Below, one piece after another: positions 8,311 through 20,306 of a stretch of DNA of 64,000 bases (position 1 is its first letter; each line of letters begins with the position of its first letter). This DNA is from an uncultured Actinomycetes bacterium (GTDB lineage: Bacteria > Actinomycetota > Acidimicrobiia > Acidimicrobiales > RAAP-2): NCBI GenBank assembly GCA_903893745.1, contig CAITNF010000017.1, positions 62,001 to 126,000 of the forward strand, in the 5' to 3' direction. Made by a program: the position numbers and the translations under genes. The notes beneath the pieces are model-generated. The model did no database searches. It was given only the letters and a program-made list of their open reading frames with translations, and was not told the DNA's origin.

Positions 8311-8338
8311 GGAATTTTCTGCCTGACGGGCGACGGGC

Positions 8339-8344
8339 TAGACT
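8339..8344 (+). promoter_or_regulatory. probable -10 box of rplY
   Basis: TAGACT lies about 50 bp before ATG 8394, giving a short leader of roughly 43 nt. The strong AGAGGAG ribosome-binding site (about 8384-8390) sits just before the start codon. Confidence 0.35.
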
Positions 8345-8393
8345 TGTTTTCCTGGTTGCGCCTCGAGCGCCCACTGTCCGTTAGAGGAGATGT

Positions 8394-9002
8394 ATGTCAC
8401 AGGTCACGTTGCACGCGTCGACGAGTCGAGCGCAGGGATCGAGCAACTCGCGCCGTCTACGCCTCGCTGGTTCAATCCCCGCAGTTGTCTACGGCGAGGG
8501 TGTTGCTCCATTGCCCGTGTCGGTCGACGCGAAGTCGTTCCGTACAGCGGTGTCGGGCGAGCAAGGTCTTAACTCGCTCATTTCTCTCGATGCCGACGGC
8601 TCAACATTCTTGGTCATGGCGCGTGAGATTCAGCGCCACCCGGTGCGTGGCACGGTGGCGCACATTGACTTTCAGGTAGTCGACCCCAACAAACCTGTTA
8701 CCACCGAAGTCCCACTGCACGTCATTGGCGACGCCGTGGAAGTTCGTCACGCTGACTGGGAAGTGGACCAGCAGATGTTCTCGCTCGAGATCCGGGTCCG
8801 TCCCGATCAAATTCCGACCCACTTTGATGTCGACATCTCGGCGCTGAAGGCCGGTAACTCAATCCGCGTGTCGGACCTGGTATTACCTAAGGGTGTCGTT
8901 GCGGTTCCAGACGCTCACGCGTCGGTCGTGACCACCCACGCCGGTCGTGCTGCCGCTACCGCCAAGCCGGCGGAAGGCGCCGCTGCCCCGGTCGCGAGTT
9001 AA
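8394..9002 (+). CDS. rplY: 50S ribosomal protein L25 (CTC/general stress type, bL25)
   Basis: The 202-residue length and two-domain architecture identify the long CTC form. The N-terminal 5S rRNA-binding domain runs to about residue 90 (GSIPAVVYGEG near residue 24, then IDFQVVDPNKPV at its end). The C-terminal beta-rich TL5 domain has the typical DVDISALKAGNSIRVSDL segment, and the tail is Ala-rich. It binds 5S rRNA in the large subunit. An AGAGGAG ribosome-binding site precedes ATG 8394. The pth gene follows after 6 bp, and rplY-pth pairing is widespread in bacteria. Confidence 0.97.
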   Translation: MSQVTLHASTSRAQGSSNSRRLRLAGSIPAVVYGEGVAPLPVSVDAKSFRTAVSGEQGLNSLISLDADGSTFLVMAREIQRHPVRGTVAHIDFQVVDPNKPVTTEVPLHVIGDAVEVRHADWEVDQQMFSLEIRVRPDQIPTHFDVDISALKAGNSIRVSDLVLPKGVVAVPDAHASVVTTHAGRAAATAKPAEGAAAPVAS

Positions 9003-9008
9003 TCAGTC

Positions 9009-9632
9009 GTGGCGCTTCGGCGCTCACAAGATAGTGATCGGCGAGGCAGCGCCAGCACTTTAGTAATTGTCGGACTCGCAAATCCTGGAACTGAGTACGA
9101 GGGATCGCGCCACAATGTTGGCGGCGACGCCGTACGACTCGTAGCTCAGCGGCGCGGAGCGAAACTCTCTTTGGAGCGACGTCAGCGCGCAACCACCTGC
9201 ACTATTAGTACACCGCGTGGGCCAGTGACACTCGCGGTGCCGACGTCGTACATGAACGAATCTGGTGCGGCGTTGCCTCCTCTCCTCAAGCGCACTTCAC
9301 TCGGTGATCTAACCCATTTGATAATTGCGCACGATGAACTCGATCTCGAGCCCGGCCGGTTGCAGTTGAAACAAGGTGGTGGACTGGCTGGCCACAATGG
9401 ACTTCGCTCAATTGCCCAGACGCTTGCGACACAGGACTTTGCGCGGCTGCGGATTGGCATTGGTAAGCCCCCCTCCAAGGAGCAGGGGGCGGACTACGTC
9501 TTGCGACGCCCCACGGGGGCTAAGAAAATGCAACTAGCCCAGGACGTCGCCAGTGCCGCTGACGCCATTGAGGTACTCCTCGACTACGACTTCGAAGAGG
9601 CTCAGCGCCGCGTGAATATCGCTCGTGGCTGA
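9009..9632 (+). CDS. pth: peptidyl-tRNA hydrolase
   Basis: The 207-residue enzyme releases tRNA from prematurely dropped peptidyl-tRNA. GLANPGTEYEGSRHNVG contains the conserved Asn (residue 25) and catalytic His (residue 35). HDELDLEPGR supplies the conserved Asp, and GGGLAGHNGLRSI is the tRNA-contact loop. The N-terminus carries about 17 extra residues before the first strand. The start is GTG 9009. It overlaps mfd by 8 bp, so the two are translationally coupled. Confidence 0.97.
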   Translation: MALRRSQDSDRRGSASTLVIVGLANPGTEYEGSRHNVGGDAVRLVAQRRGAKLSLERRQRATTCTISTPRGPVTLAVPTSYMNESGAALPPLLKRTSLGDLTHLIIAHDELDLEPGRLQLKQGGGLAGHNGLRSIAQTLATQDFARLRIGIGKPPSKEQGADYVLRRPTGAKKMQLAQDVASAADAIEVLLDYDFEEAQRRVNIARG

Positions 9633-12600
9633 ATCGGTAGGACTGCGCCGCGTTCTTGAACGGGTCGCCCCGGCGATCCGAACCCAAGTCGCATCGGGCT
9701 CATTTATCCCCAGCGGTTACGCCACGCCACTGGCCGTGGCTTCCCTCGCGCTGGACGCTCCCTTCCTCGTAGTCGTCACCGCCACGACCACCGAGGCCGA
9801 GACACTCAGTAACGCGCTCAGCGCCCTCTTGCACGATGAGGTGGTGCTGTGGCCTGGATGGGATACACATCCCCTTGAACGAGTGAGCCCCGACACCGCG
9901 ACGATGGCCGTGCGCTCGCTTCTGCGTTGGCAGTTGACCAACAGTGAACGACCTCACGTGGTGGTGGCGTCAGCTCGATCGGTGGCCCAACTACTCCCGC
10001 CGGAGCCGGCGCGACCTCCACTGCGTGTTGCCAAGGGCGAAGTGGTCGATCGCGACGAACTCATCAGTGCGTTAGTGGCAATGGGTTATCGCCGAGAGGG
10101 ACTGGTCGAACATCGAGCAGAGTTTGCGGTGCGAGGTGGCATCGTCGATATATGGCCGGCGCAGGCCGAGCAGCCAGTTCGACTTGATTTCTTCGGTGAC
10201 GAAATTGAGCGTCTGACGGGTTTTGATATTGCGAACCAACGTTCGACGCACGACCTCATCAGCGTCACGCTGGCGCCGGCTCGAGAGTGGCTCTTGGGAC
10301 CCGACACCCTTCGTTGGGCTGAAGAGCGAAGTACCAGTGAGGCGTGGGGATCGAGCACTTTTGACCGACTGGCGACGGGTCAACTCTTCGACGGCATGGA
10401 GGGCTGGATGCCCTTGTTCGTTCGTGAGTCACGGACGTTGCTTGACGAGCTCGACGACGCCATGGTCGTCGTAGTCGAACCAGAGCGCGTCGAGAGCCGC
10501 TTGAACGATCTCCTCGAAGAGGAACGTGAGCTGACCAATGTGGTTGCCGCGACGTGGACAGCGCCCGATGAGGTTGCCCTCTTGCACACCCCATTTGACC
10601 AGGCAATTGCACGACACATCAACGTGGCGTTGGCGGCTTCGTCGACTCAAGTGGGTCACTTTGGGGTGACCTCACCTCCCGTGGTGCAAGGCGACCCCGC
10701 AAGAATTGCCACACACGTTCGTGACTGGTCGCCCCAACGTCGAGGAGTGGTTCTCACCTCAAATAGCGCGGCCGTTGAGCGAATTGCTGAACAACTTCGA
10801 GGTGAAGGGCTTGACGTCACGTCGGCCCCCGACAAGGTTCTTGATGTTCGTCTCAGCGTGCTCGAAAGCTCGCTGCCGGCCGGCTTTTATATTGACGATC
10901 CCGAGATTGTGGTGTGGAGTGAGAGCGACCTCACCGGTCGAAGGACGGTGCACCGTTCAGCGCGGGCGCGTTCGCGCAGTGTTGATGGTTTCTTTGACGA
11001 CTTAGCCATTGGTAGTTACGTGGTGCATCGACAACACGGCGTTGCACGATTCTCGGGCACGACGACTCGAGCAATCAACGGGACTGTTCGTGACTACTTG
11101 ATTCTTGAATTCAAAGATGGACGCAGTTACTGGCCCACTGAACAGATTGATGCTCTGACTCCCTACTCCGGAGGCGACGCGCCCGCCCTCTCACGAATGG
11201 GTGGTGCTGAATGGCAAAAGACTCGCGCCAAGGCTCGAGCTGCCGCCTTTCTCGTCGCCCAAGAACTCGTCGATCTCTACCGACAACGTTCAGTGGCCCA
11301 GGGTCACGCCTTCAGCCCCGACACGGCGTGGCAACGTGAGATGGAAGAGCTCTTTCCCTACACATTGACCGCGGACCAAGCGCAAGCTATTGAAGACGTG
11401 AAAGCTGACATGGAACTTCTTCGGCCGATGGACCGGCTGGTCTGTGCGGACGTGGGTTTTGGAAAGACGGAGATTGCAATTCGCGCAATTTTCAAGGCGG
11501 TCCAGGATAATAAGCAGGCTGCGATTTTGGTGCCAACGACGTTGCTCGCGAGTCAGCACTTTGCCACGATGACTGATCGGTTTGCTGGATTTCCGGTGAA
11601 GGTAGCTCTACTGAGTCGGTTCGTGGATGACGCTGAGGCGTCGGCAACGTTGCGCGGCCTCAGCGAGGGCACGGTGGACGTGGTGGTGGGCACGCACCGA
11701 TTGCTTTCGGAGACGGTGGCTTTTAAGAACCTCGGACTGCTGGTCGTTGACGAGGAACAACGATTCGGGGTGCAGCACAAAGAAGCCATAAAAATTCGTT
11801 CGGTGGGCGTTGACGTGCTGACCTTGAGCGCCAGTCCAATACCTCGAACGCTGGAGATGGCCTTTGCGGGCATCCGAGATCTCTCCATGGTGACCACGCC
11901 GCCGGCGGATCGTCGCCCAATCCTCACGCACGTCGGTGAATACAACGAGTCAGCCGTCATCGAAGCCATGCGTCGAGAACTACTTCGCGAGGGACAGGTC
12001 TTCTTTGTACACAATCGAGTTGCCGATATTGATCAGGTGGCAACTCGCCTCGGCCGATTGGTCCCCGACGCCAGAATTGCCGTCGCGCACGGCCAAATGG
12101 ATGAAGGAACGCTGGAAAAAGTAATGGTCGATTTTTGGGAGCGGCGACTCGACGTGCTCGTCTGCACGACGATTGTTGAATCGGGAATTGATCTTCCATC
12201 AGTGAATACCTTGATAGTTGATCGCGCGGAGCGTCTCGGGCTCGGTCAACTTCACCAACTACGAGGGCGCGTCGGGCGCAGCGGTCAACGCGCCTACGCC
12301 TACCTCTTTCACCCGGCGGATCAAGTGTTGTCCGAGACCGCGTACGAACGCCTTCGAACCATTGGTGACAACACTGCGCTCGGCAGCGGCTTCAAGATTG
12401 CCATGCGTGACCTCGAGATACGTGGGGCGGGCAATCTATTGGGTCACGATCAGTCGGGTCCGGTTGCGGCAGTGGGCTACGACCTGTACATGCAGCTCGT
12501 GGCGGAGGCCGTGGCGGACGCGAAGGGCGTAGTCGTGCCCGACGTGGCAACCGTCAACCTTGACGTTCCCGGTGAGGCGCACCTACCCAAGGACTACGTC

Positions 12601-13008
12601 GAAGCTGACGATGCCCGACTCGAGGCCTACCGGCGACTCGCCTCGGTGTCGACCACGGCCGAGCTCGACGACCTGCGCGTTGAGTGGCTGGACCGTTACG
12701 GCTCACTACCGAGTGCCGCCGAGGGCCTCTTGCAGTTAGGTGCGTTACGTCTCGCTTGCCTCGAACTGGGCATCGAGACTATAAAAGTCTTGCCCGCCAA
12801 GGTCGGTGTGCGCTCTCGGCCAGTAGTGAAAGTCAGTCCGCTCGACCTCACGTTGAGTCAGCAGATGCGACTTCGCCGCCAGCACGGCTCGCGGGCGTAC
12901 ACGGAGGACACGAAAGAACTTCACGTAGAACTTGCCGTAGGCGGCGCGTCACCTATTGAGGTGCTGGCCCTACTTCATGAAACCATCGAACTTTCATCGA
13001 GTGAGTAG
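9625..13008 (+). CDS. mfd: transcription-repair coupling factor Mfd
   Basis: The 1127-residue protein has all Mfd modules: UvrB-like N-terminal domains (residues 1 to about 330), the RNA-polymerase-interacting CarD-like domain near 457-520 (IGSYVVHRQHGVARF), a superfamily 2 translocase with ADVGFGKTEIAIRA (Walker A, about 607) and VVDEEQRFGV (DEEQ box, about 703), and the TRCF C-terminal domain. It displaces stalled RNA polymerase and recruits UvrA to lesions. The start is GTG 9625, inside the end of pth. The following cluster (PpiC-like, mazG, eno) is typical for actinobacterial mfd. Confidence 0.98.
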   Translation: MAESVGLRRVLERVAPAIRTQVASGSFIPSGYATPLAVASLALDAPFLVVVTATTTEAETLSNALSALLHDEVVLWPGWDTHPLERVSPDTATMAVRSLLRWQLTNSERPHVVVASARSVAQLLPPEPARPPLRVAKGEVVDRDELISALVAMGYRREGLVEHRAEFAVRGGIVDIWPAQAEQPVRLDFFGDEIERLTGFDIANQRSTHDLISVTLAPAREWLLGPDTLRWAEERSTSEAWGSSTFDRLATGQLFDGMEGWMPLFVRESRTLLDELDDAMVVVVEPERVESRLNDLLEEERELTNVVAATWTAPDEVALLHTPFDQAIARHINVALAASSTQVGHFGVTSPPVVQGDPARIATHVRDWSPQRRGVVLTSNSAAVERIAEQLRGEGLDVTSAPDKVLDVRLSVLESSLPAGFYIDDPEIVVWSESDLTGRRTVHRSARARSRSVDGFFDDLAIGSYVVHRQHGVARFSGTTTRAINGTVRDYLILEFKDGRSYWPTEQIDALTPYSGGDAPALSRMGGAEWQKTRAKARAAAFLVAQELVDLYRQRSVAQGHAFSPDTAWQREMEELFPYTLTADQAQAIEDVKADMELLRPMDRLVCADVGFGKTEIAIRAIFKAVQDNKQAAILVPTTLLASQHFATMTDRFAGFPVKVALLSRFVDDAEASATLRGLSEGTVDVVVGTHRLLSETVAFKNLGLLVVDEEQRFGVQHKEAIKIRSVGVDVLTLSASPIPRTLEMAFAGIRDLSMVTTPPADRRPILTHVGEYNESAVIEAMRRELLREGQVFFVHNRVADIDQVATRLGRLVPDARIAVAHGQMDEGTLEKVMVDFWERRLDVLVCTTIVESGIDLPSVNTLIVDRAERLGLGQLHQLRGRVGRSGQRAYAYLFHPADQVLSETAYERLRTIGDNTALGSGFKIAMRDLEIRGAGNLLGHDQSGPVAAVGYDLYMQLVAEAVADAKGVVVPDVATVNLDVPGEAHLPKDYVEADDARLEAYRRLASVSTTAELDDLRVEWLDRYGSLPSAAEGLLQLGALRLACLELGIETIKVLPAKVGVRSRPVVKVSPLDLTLSQQMRLRRQHGSRAYTEDTKELHVELAVGGASPIEVLALLHETIELSSSE

Positions 13009-13018
13009 TTACATTCGG

Positions 13019-13024
13019 TAGGAT
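13019..13024 (+). promoter_or_regulatory. -10 box for leaderless PpiC-like gene
   Basis: TAGGAT is followed by exactly 6 nt and GTG 13031. No ribosome-binding site is present, so a leaderless transcript is likely. Confidence 0.4.
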
Positions 13025-13030
13025 AGAGAA

Positions 13031-14112
13031 GTGCGTCGCCTCGTCGTTCTCTTCCTCGTAGCCCTCGCGGGCGCTTCAGTGTTTGGGCTCAGCGGACGTT
13101 CTTCGGGCATCACCGTCAGTGGCGCGTCGGTTTCGACCGCCGCCATGAATCGTGAGTTAGACGCAATTCGATCTTCGCAGGTGTTGCAGTGCTACCTGAG
13201 TGTCTCGTACCGGGCCGATATTCAGGCGGGCGCGGGTGTGACCTTAAAGGCTGCGGGGGCTGCCGCGTGGTCAAATATTCGCGTTGAAGGTCTGGCTATT
13301 GAGCAGTACGTTCGTCAACACTTTGGTTTTACGCCAACGGCCGCGTCGCGGGCTCAAGCGCTGTCGACGCTCGAGGGCGAGTTCACGCAAGCAGCTGCTG
13401 TGGCGCAGGTCACCTGCCCCGGAACGTCAGCGCAAGCAGTGGCGGCAATGACTGACGAGATGCGAAACGCACAACTCGACGCGCAGTCGGCCTCGCTGGT
13501 ACTTCTAAATAGGCTGAACTCCACCATTCCACTTACGACCTCGTCAATTGAGCAGTACTACAGCGCACACAAGTCGTCGTACGATCTCATTTGCATCAGC
13601 ATCGCGCTCGTGAAGCCCTCGATGGTGTCCGCCTTCAGTAGTGCGGCCGCATCGGGAATGTCGGTGGCCAACCTGGCAAAGAAGTTCTCCGTGGACGCGC
13701 AATCGGCTGCCAAGGGTGGGGTCTACGGTTGCTACGGGCCAACGTCGCCTTCCTACACGAGTGTGCGCGCGGACATCGGTGGTACTCCGCTAGGCCGCTA
13801 CACGACCCAACCTCGTTCGGTTTCACTGAGTGGCGTAACCTACGGTCTGTTTATTGCGCCCACGAAGCGCACGACGTCGCCGTTAGCTGACGCGACGCCG
13901 CTAGTTCTCAATGACCTCAAAACCCTCAACGCGAGCGGGGCTGATTCAGTAAAGCAGCAGATTCTCTATCGGGCGGCGGTGGCGCTAGACCCCGCGTTCG
14001 GTCGTTGGGGACTCGCCAGTACTGGACCTCAGGTTTTTGCCGCCGCGCTACCCGACGCGAGTAACGTCACTTCACCGTCCACGTTGACGACGGCGAGCAG
14101 TCCGACCTATAA

Positions 14113-14116
<4 letters not shown>
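13031..14116 (+). CDS. exported SurA/PrsA-like foldase with parvulin-like domain
   Basis: The 361-residue product has a signal sequence (MRRLVVLFLVALAGASVFG) and a helical chaperone-like region. Residues about 185-240 resemble a parvulin core (SVANLAKKFSVDAQSAAKGGVYG, comparable with FaxLAKxxSxDxxSaxxGGxLG in PpiC). The C-terminus is Ser/Thr-rich. Such proteins assist folding of secreted proteins. No lipobox cysteine is evident at the cleavage site, so it may be secreted or membrane-anchored. Its place between mfd and mazG parallels a lipoprotein gene in mycobacteria. The stop overlaps mazG by 4 bp. Confidence 0.72.
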
Positions 14117-17288
<3,172 letters not shown>

Positions 17289-17292
<4 letters not shown>

Positions 17293-17774
17293 GCACCTTT
17301 CACGATGCGTCGCCTGACGACCTCGCTGTACTAGAACAGTTACTCGGCCGACCACTGTCGGGTCGCTGCGCCGTGGTGGTGCGACGCAGTGATGGAACGC
17401 CCGTGGTGATTGAAAACGAACCACATCTACGAGACGGAACGCCAATGCCCACTCTGTATTGGTTGGTCGACCCCGAACTGCACGATGCGGTGAGCCGTCT
17501 CGAAAGTGAAGGTGGGGTCCATCGATTTGAAGAGATGGTGGACGCCTACGAGCTCGCGGCCGCCCATACTGAGTACGCCGAGCGCCGATCCGCCGTCACC
17601 GTCCAGGTTGACCGCGTCCAGGCCCAGGGGGGAGTGGGTGGAACACGCGTTGGCATCAAGTGTCTGCACGCTCATCTGGCTAATTTCCTCGTCGGATCAC
17701 CCGACCCCGTGGGGAAGTTGGTCGCCACGACGATAGGTCTACCCGCGCTCAACGTGCTTTCAGTCCGTGACTAG
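17289..17774 (+). CDS. DUF501 family protein
   Basis: The 161-residue protein has the DUF501 hallmark GIKCLHAHLANFLVGSPDPVG (residues about 122-142) with conserved Cys and two His, suggesting metal binding. The N-terminal part (LEQLLGRPLSGRCAVVVRR, then PTLYWLVDP) matches the family pattern. The function is unknown, but the gene almost always lies between ftsB/divIC and ppx in actinobacteria. It starts at TTG 17289, overlapping ftsB by 4 bp, and overlaps ppx by 8 bp. Confidence 0.88.
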
Positions 17775-18699
17775 TCGGGTCGCGGCGCTGGACTGTGGGA
17801 GTAATTCAACCCGGCTTTTGATTGCTGATGAACGGGGCAAAAGTCTTCTTCGCACAATGCGTATTACCCGTCTGAGCGAGGGGGTGGACACGGCGGGCAC
17901 GTTGACTAGCGTCGCGATGAAGAGATGCTTCGCCGTCTTAAATGAATTTCGTGAACTGATGGATGAAGCCGGTATAACGAGTGGACTGCTCGTGGCGACT
18001 TCGGCGGTACGCGACGCGAGCAACGGGAATGAATTTTTGGCCGAAGCGCAGCGAATTACTGGTGTTACGACGAGTATCTTGAGCGGCGATCAGGAGGCGG
18101 CGTTTTCTTACGCTGGCGCGACGAACGGACTTGGTGCGACTGACGTGGTGCCGATGATTGTTGATATTGGCGGTGGTTCAACGGAACTGGCAGTTCGACT
18201 AGGCACCACCCTTTCGAGTGTGTCAATGCAATTGGGCTGTGTTCGCGTAACGGAACGAACTCTGGGCCGTGGCGTGGTCGGCGAGCCCTCGCGGAGCAAC
18301 ACCATTGCGATGATCGAAAGTGAGTTAGACCGAGCCTTTGCGCGCGTACCAATTTTTGCGGAGCTCGTAGGTAACGTGCAACTCATTGGACTCGCGGGCA
18401 CCGTCGCCACACTCGCCCAGCTCCAATCAGGACTCGTGCACTATGAACGTGACGCCGTGCACCACCAACGACTGACCCGTCAAACTGTCCAGCACTGGCG
18501 TGACGTGCTCGGAGCTGAACCGCCGGAGGTGCGCCTGTCTCGCCCCGGGATGGTTGCGGGACGCGAAGATGTCCTCGTTGCCGGACTGTACATTCTCGAC
18601 GCCATTATGGGCCGTTTTGGGGTGAACGAGCTACTCACCTCGGAAGACGACATCCTCGACGGCATTATCACTTCACTACTCGCCACCAGGTCGCTCTAA
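17767..18699 (+). CDS. ppx: Ppx/GppA family exopolyphosphatase
   Basis: This 310-residue ASKHA-fold phosphatase begins with ALDCGSNSTRLLI (phosphate-1 loop). It contains VATSAVRDASN, the catalytic-glutamate region LSGDQEAAFSYAGA, and MIVDIGGGSTELAVR (phosphate-2 loop). It lacks the C-terminal HD domain of E. coli Ppx and GppA, as is normal for the short actinobacterial form. It would remove phosphate from polyphosphate or pppGpp. The start is GTG 17767. A PPK2 gene lies at 45.8 kb, so polyphosphate turnover is doubly represented in the window. Confidence 0.93.
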   Translation: MTSRVAALDCGSNSTRLLIADERGKSLLRTMRITRLSEGVDTAGTLTSVAMKRCFAVLNEFRELMDEAGITSGLLVATSAVRDASNGNEFLAEAQRITGVTTSILSGDQEAAFSYAGATNGLGATDVVPMIVDIGGGSTELAVRLGTTLSSVSMQLGCVRVTERTLGRGVVGEPSRSNTIAMIESELDRAFARVPIFAELVGNVQLIGLAGTVATLAQLQSGLVHYERDAVHHQRLTRQTVQHWRDVLGAEPPEVRLSRPGMVAGREDVLVAGLYILDAIMGRFGVNELLTSEDDILDGIITSLLATRSL

Positions 18700-18740
18700 G
18701 GTGCCCATACCTGTCACGATAGGCATGTGAGAATTGACTC

Positions 18741-19370
18741 ATGGTAAGTACGCGTAGCCCCATCTATTCGCCGATGTCCTTGCACGGGCGGCGAATTATT
18801 TTGCGTACGTTGAGCGAGCACGACTGGTCAAGCTGGCACGAGGTTCGCCTTCGTTGTCGTGACTGGTTAGTGAAGTGGGAGCCTCGCACGGCGCACTCAA
18901 CGCACCTCGCGGAGGACCAGCGGAGTTTTGCCAGTCGTTGTGGCGTGCGTGAGCGCGAGCGCCAGTTGGGGACCGGATTCGGTTTTGGAATATTTCTGCG
19001 TGGTCAGTTCGCTGGCGAAATCACGCTGTCGGGTATTCAGCGTGGACCTCTCCAGTCGGCCTTTATTGGCTACTGGATTGACGAACAAGTGGCGGGTCAG
19101 GGCCTAATGCCCGAGGCGGTGGTCGTGATCTTGCAATACGCCTTCGAGTCATTGCATCTGCACCGAGTTGAGATCAACATCATTCCGCGAAATGCCTCAT
19201 CGCGACGGGTCGTCGAAAAGTTGGGGATTCGTTTTGAAGGAATTGCGGAACGGTATCTCGAGATTGACGGTACGTGGGAAGACCACGCTCGCTACGCGGT
19301 CACGACTGAGGAGTGGAACGACCGGGCACCCGAACTCGTGGCCACGTGGCTCTTGCCCCGTGACTCCTAA
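18741..19370 (+). CDS. GNAT N-acetyltransferase (RimJ/RimL-like)
   Basis: The 209-residue protein has the GNAT fold: GRRIILRTLSEHDWSSW at the start, acetyl-CoA loop motif YWIDEQVAGQGLMPEA (Q/RxxGxG/A-like) near residue 116, and NIIPRNASSRRVVEKLGIRFEG near residue 150. The last motif is typical of the ribosomal-protein-alanine acetyltransferase subgroup. The target is unknown. Its stop overlaps the convergent glycosyltransferase stop by 4 bp. Confidence 0.9.
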   Translation: MVSTRSPIYSPMSLHGRRIILRTLSEHDWSSWHEVRLRCRDWLVKWEPRTAHSTHLAEDQRSFASRCGVRERERQLGTGFGFGIFLRGQFAGEITLSGIQRGPLQSAFIGYWIDEQVAGQGLMPEAVVVILQYAFESLHLHRVEINIIPRNASSRRVVEKLGIRFEGIAERYLEIDGTWEDHARYAVTTEEWNDRAPELVATWLLPRDS

Positions 19371-20299
19371 ACTGCATCGAGCGTTCGTCCACGAAATTCG
19401 TTGAGTTGGGCAACTCGAAGGGTTCCCTTGAGCGAAGCGGCGATTCCCAGACCGCCGAGCGAACCATCACGCGGGAGTACCACGAGTGCGTCGAGCGGTC
19501 CTCGAGCAATAACGAGCCCCTGTACCCGCGCCGATTGCGCCGCCTCGGCGACTTCTTGTACCGAAATGTTGGGATGTAACTGCACAACTGGATTTTCGTA
19601 TCGAGTGCGGGGGAGTTGGCGAAGGTCACGAAGCATGTGCAAGGAATCGCGGCCCACACGGACCGATGAGCCCACCACATCGGTCCAGGTAACCGGCTGC
19701 GGCTTGACGGTCAGATCGAGCTGCTGGGCCAGATAGAACATCTCGGCGTCAAAGGCGAAGCCATCAATGAGACCCAGCAGACCGAGAAGTCGAGCGGCCC
19801 CTCGCTGAAATGCCTTGCAGCCACATTGGGTGTCACGCATCGTGGTTCCGGTGTAGTGACGCACGAGATAGTTAAAGGCTCCGCCGGCCCACGTGCGCAG
19901 TGCCGAGTCGTAACGAATTGTCCCCTTAATAGTCCGCGAGCCAGGAGACATATTCGCGTCTCGGAGCGATGTCACCATTGCGGCAAAGTGCTCCGGATTG
20001 ATTGCCATGTCCGCGTCGGCGGTAATGATCGACTCACCCTGGGCGAGAGCAATACCGAGGCGCACCGCAGCCCCCTTGCCGAGGTTTTGGGGCTGCTGAA
20101 CGAAGCGAGCATGAGGAAGATGACCGTATACCTCGTGAGCGACCCGCAAGGTTTCATCGGTGGACCCATCATCGATGACGATTACTTCAGTCTGATTGCT
20201 ATCGAGCTCGTCCAGCGTGGGTGCCAAGCGCACGTACCCGGCGGCGAGGCGCTCGGCTTCGTTATGAGCGGGAATGATTAACGAGATTTTGAGCGACAC
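19367..20299 (-). CDS. GT2 dolichyl/polyprenyl-phosphate glycosyltransferase with C-terminal extension
   Basis: About 310 residues from GTG 20299, just 7 bp after the upstream stop; a start at 20353 would overlap the upstream gene by 47 bp. The GT-A core shows LIIPAHNEAERL, VIVIDDGSTDET, NLGKGAAVRLGI and TADADM (metal-binding DxD). DTQCGCKAFQRG and the acceptor region GFAFDAEMF match the ALG5/DPM1 family, which charges polyprenyl phosphate with glucose or mannose. No membrane anchor is present. About 70 extra residues follow the core (from VQLHPNIS) and look like a small separate alpha/beta domain of unknown role. Confidence 0.87.
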   Translation of the reverse strand: MSLKISLIIPAHNEAERLAAGYVRLAPTLDELDSNQTEVIVIDDGSTDETLRVAHEVYGHLPHARFVQQPQNLGKGAAVRLGIALAQGESIITADADMAINPEHFAAMVTSLRDANMSPGSRTIKGTIRYDSALRTWAGGAFNYLVRHYTGTTMRDTQCGCKAFQRGAARLLGLLGLIDGFAFDAEMFYLAQQLDLTVKPQPVTWTDVVGSSVRVGRDSLHMLRDLRQLPRTRYENPVVQLHPNISVQEVAEAAQSARVQGLVIARGPLDALVVLPRDGSLGGLGIAASLKGTLRVAQLNEFRGRTLDAV

Positions 20300-20306
20300 G
20301 AGAGCC

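Noticed and set aside
19826-20281. 151-codon plus-strand open frame opposite the polyprenyl-phosphate GT2
   Set aside because: It is antisense to a gene with clear GT2 motifs and has no recognisable protein features.
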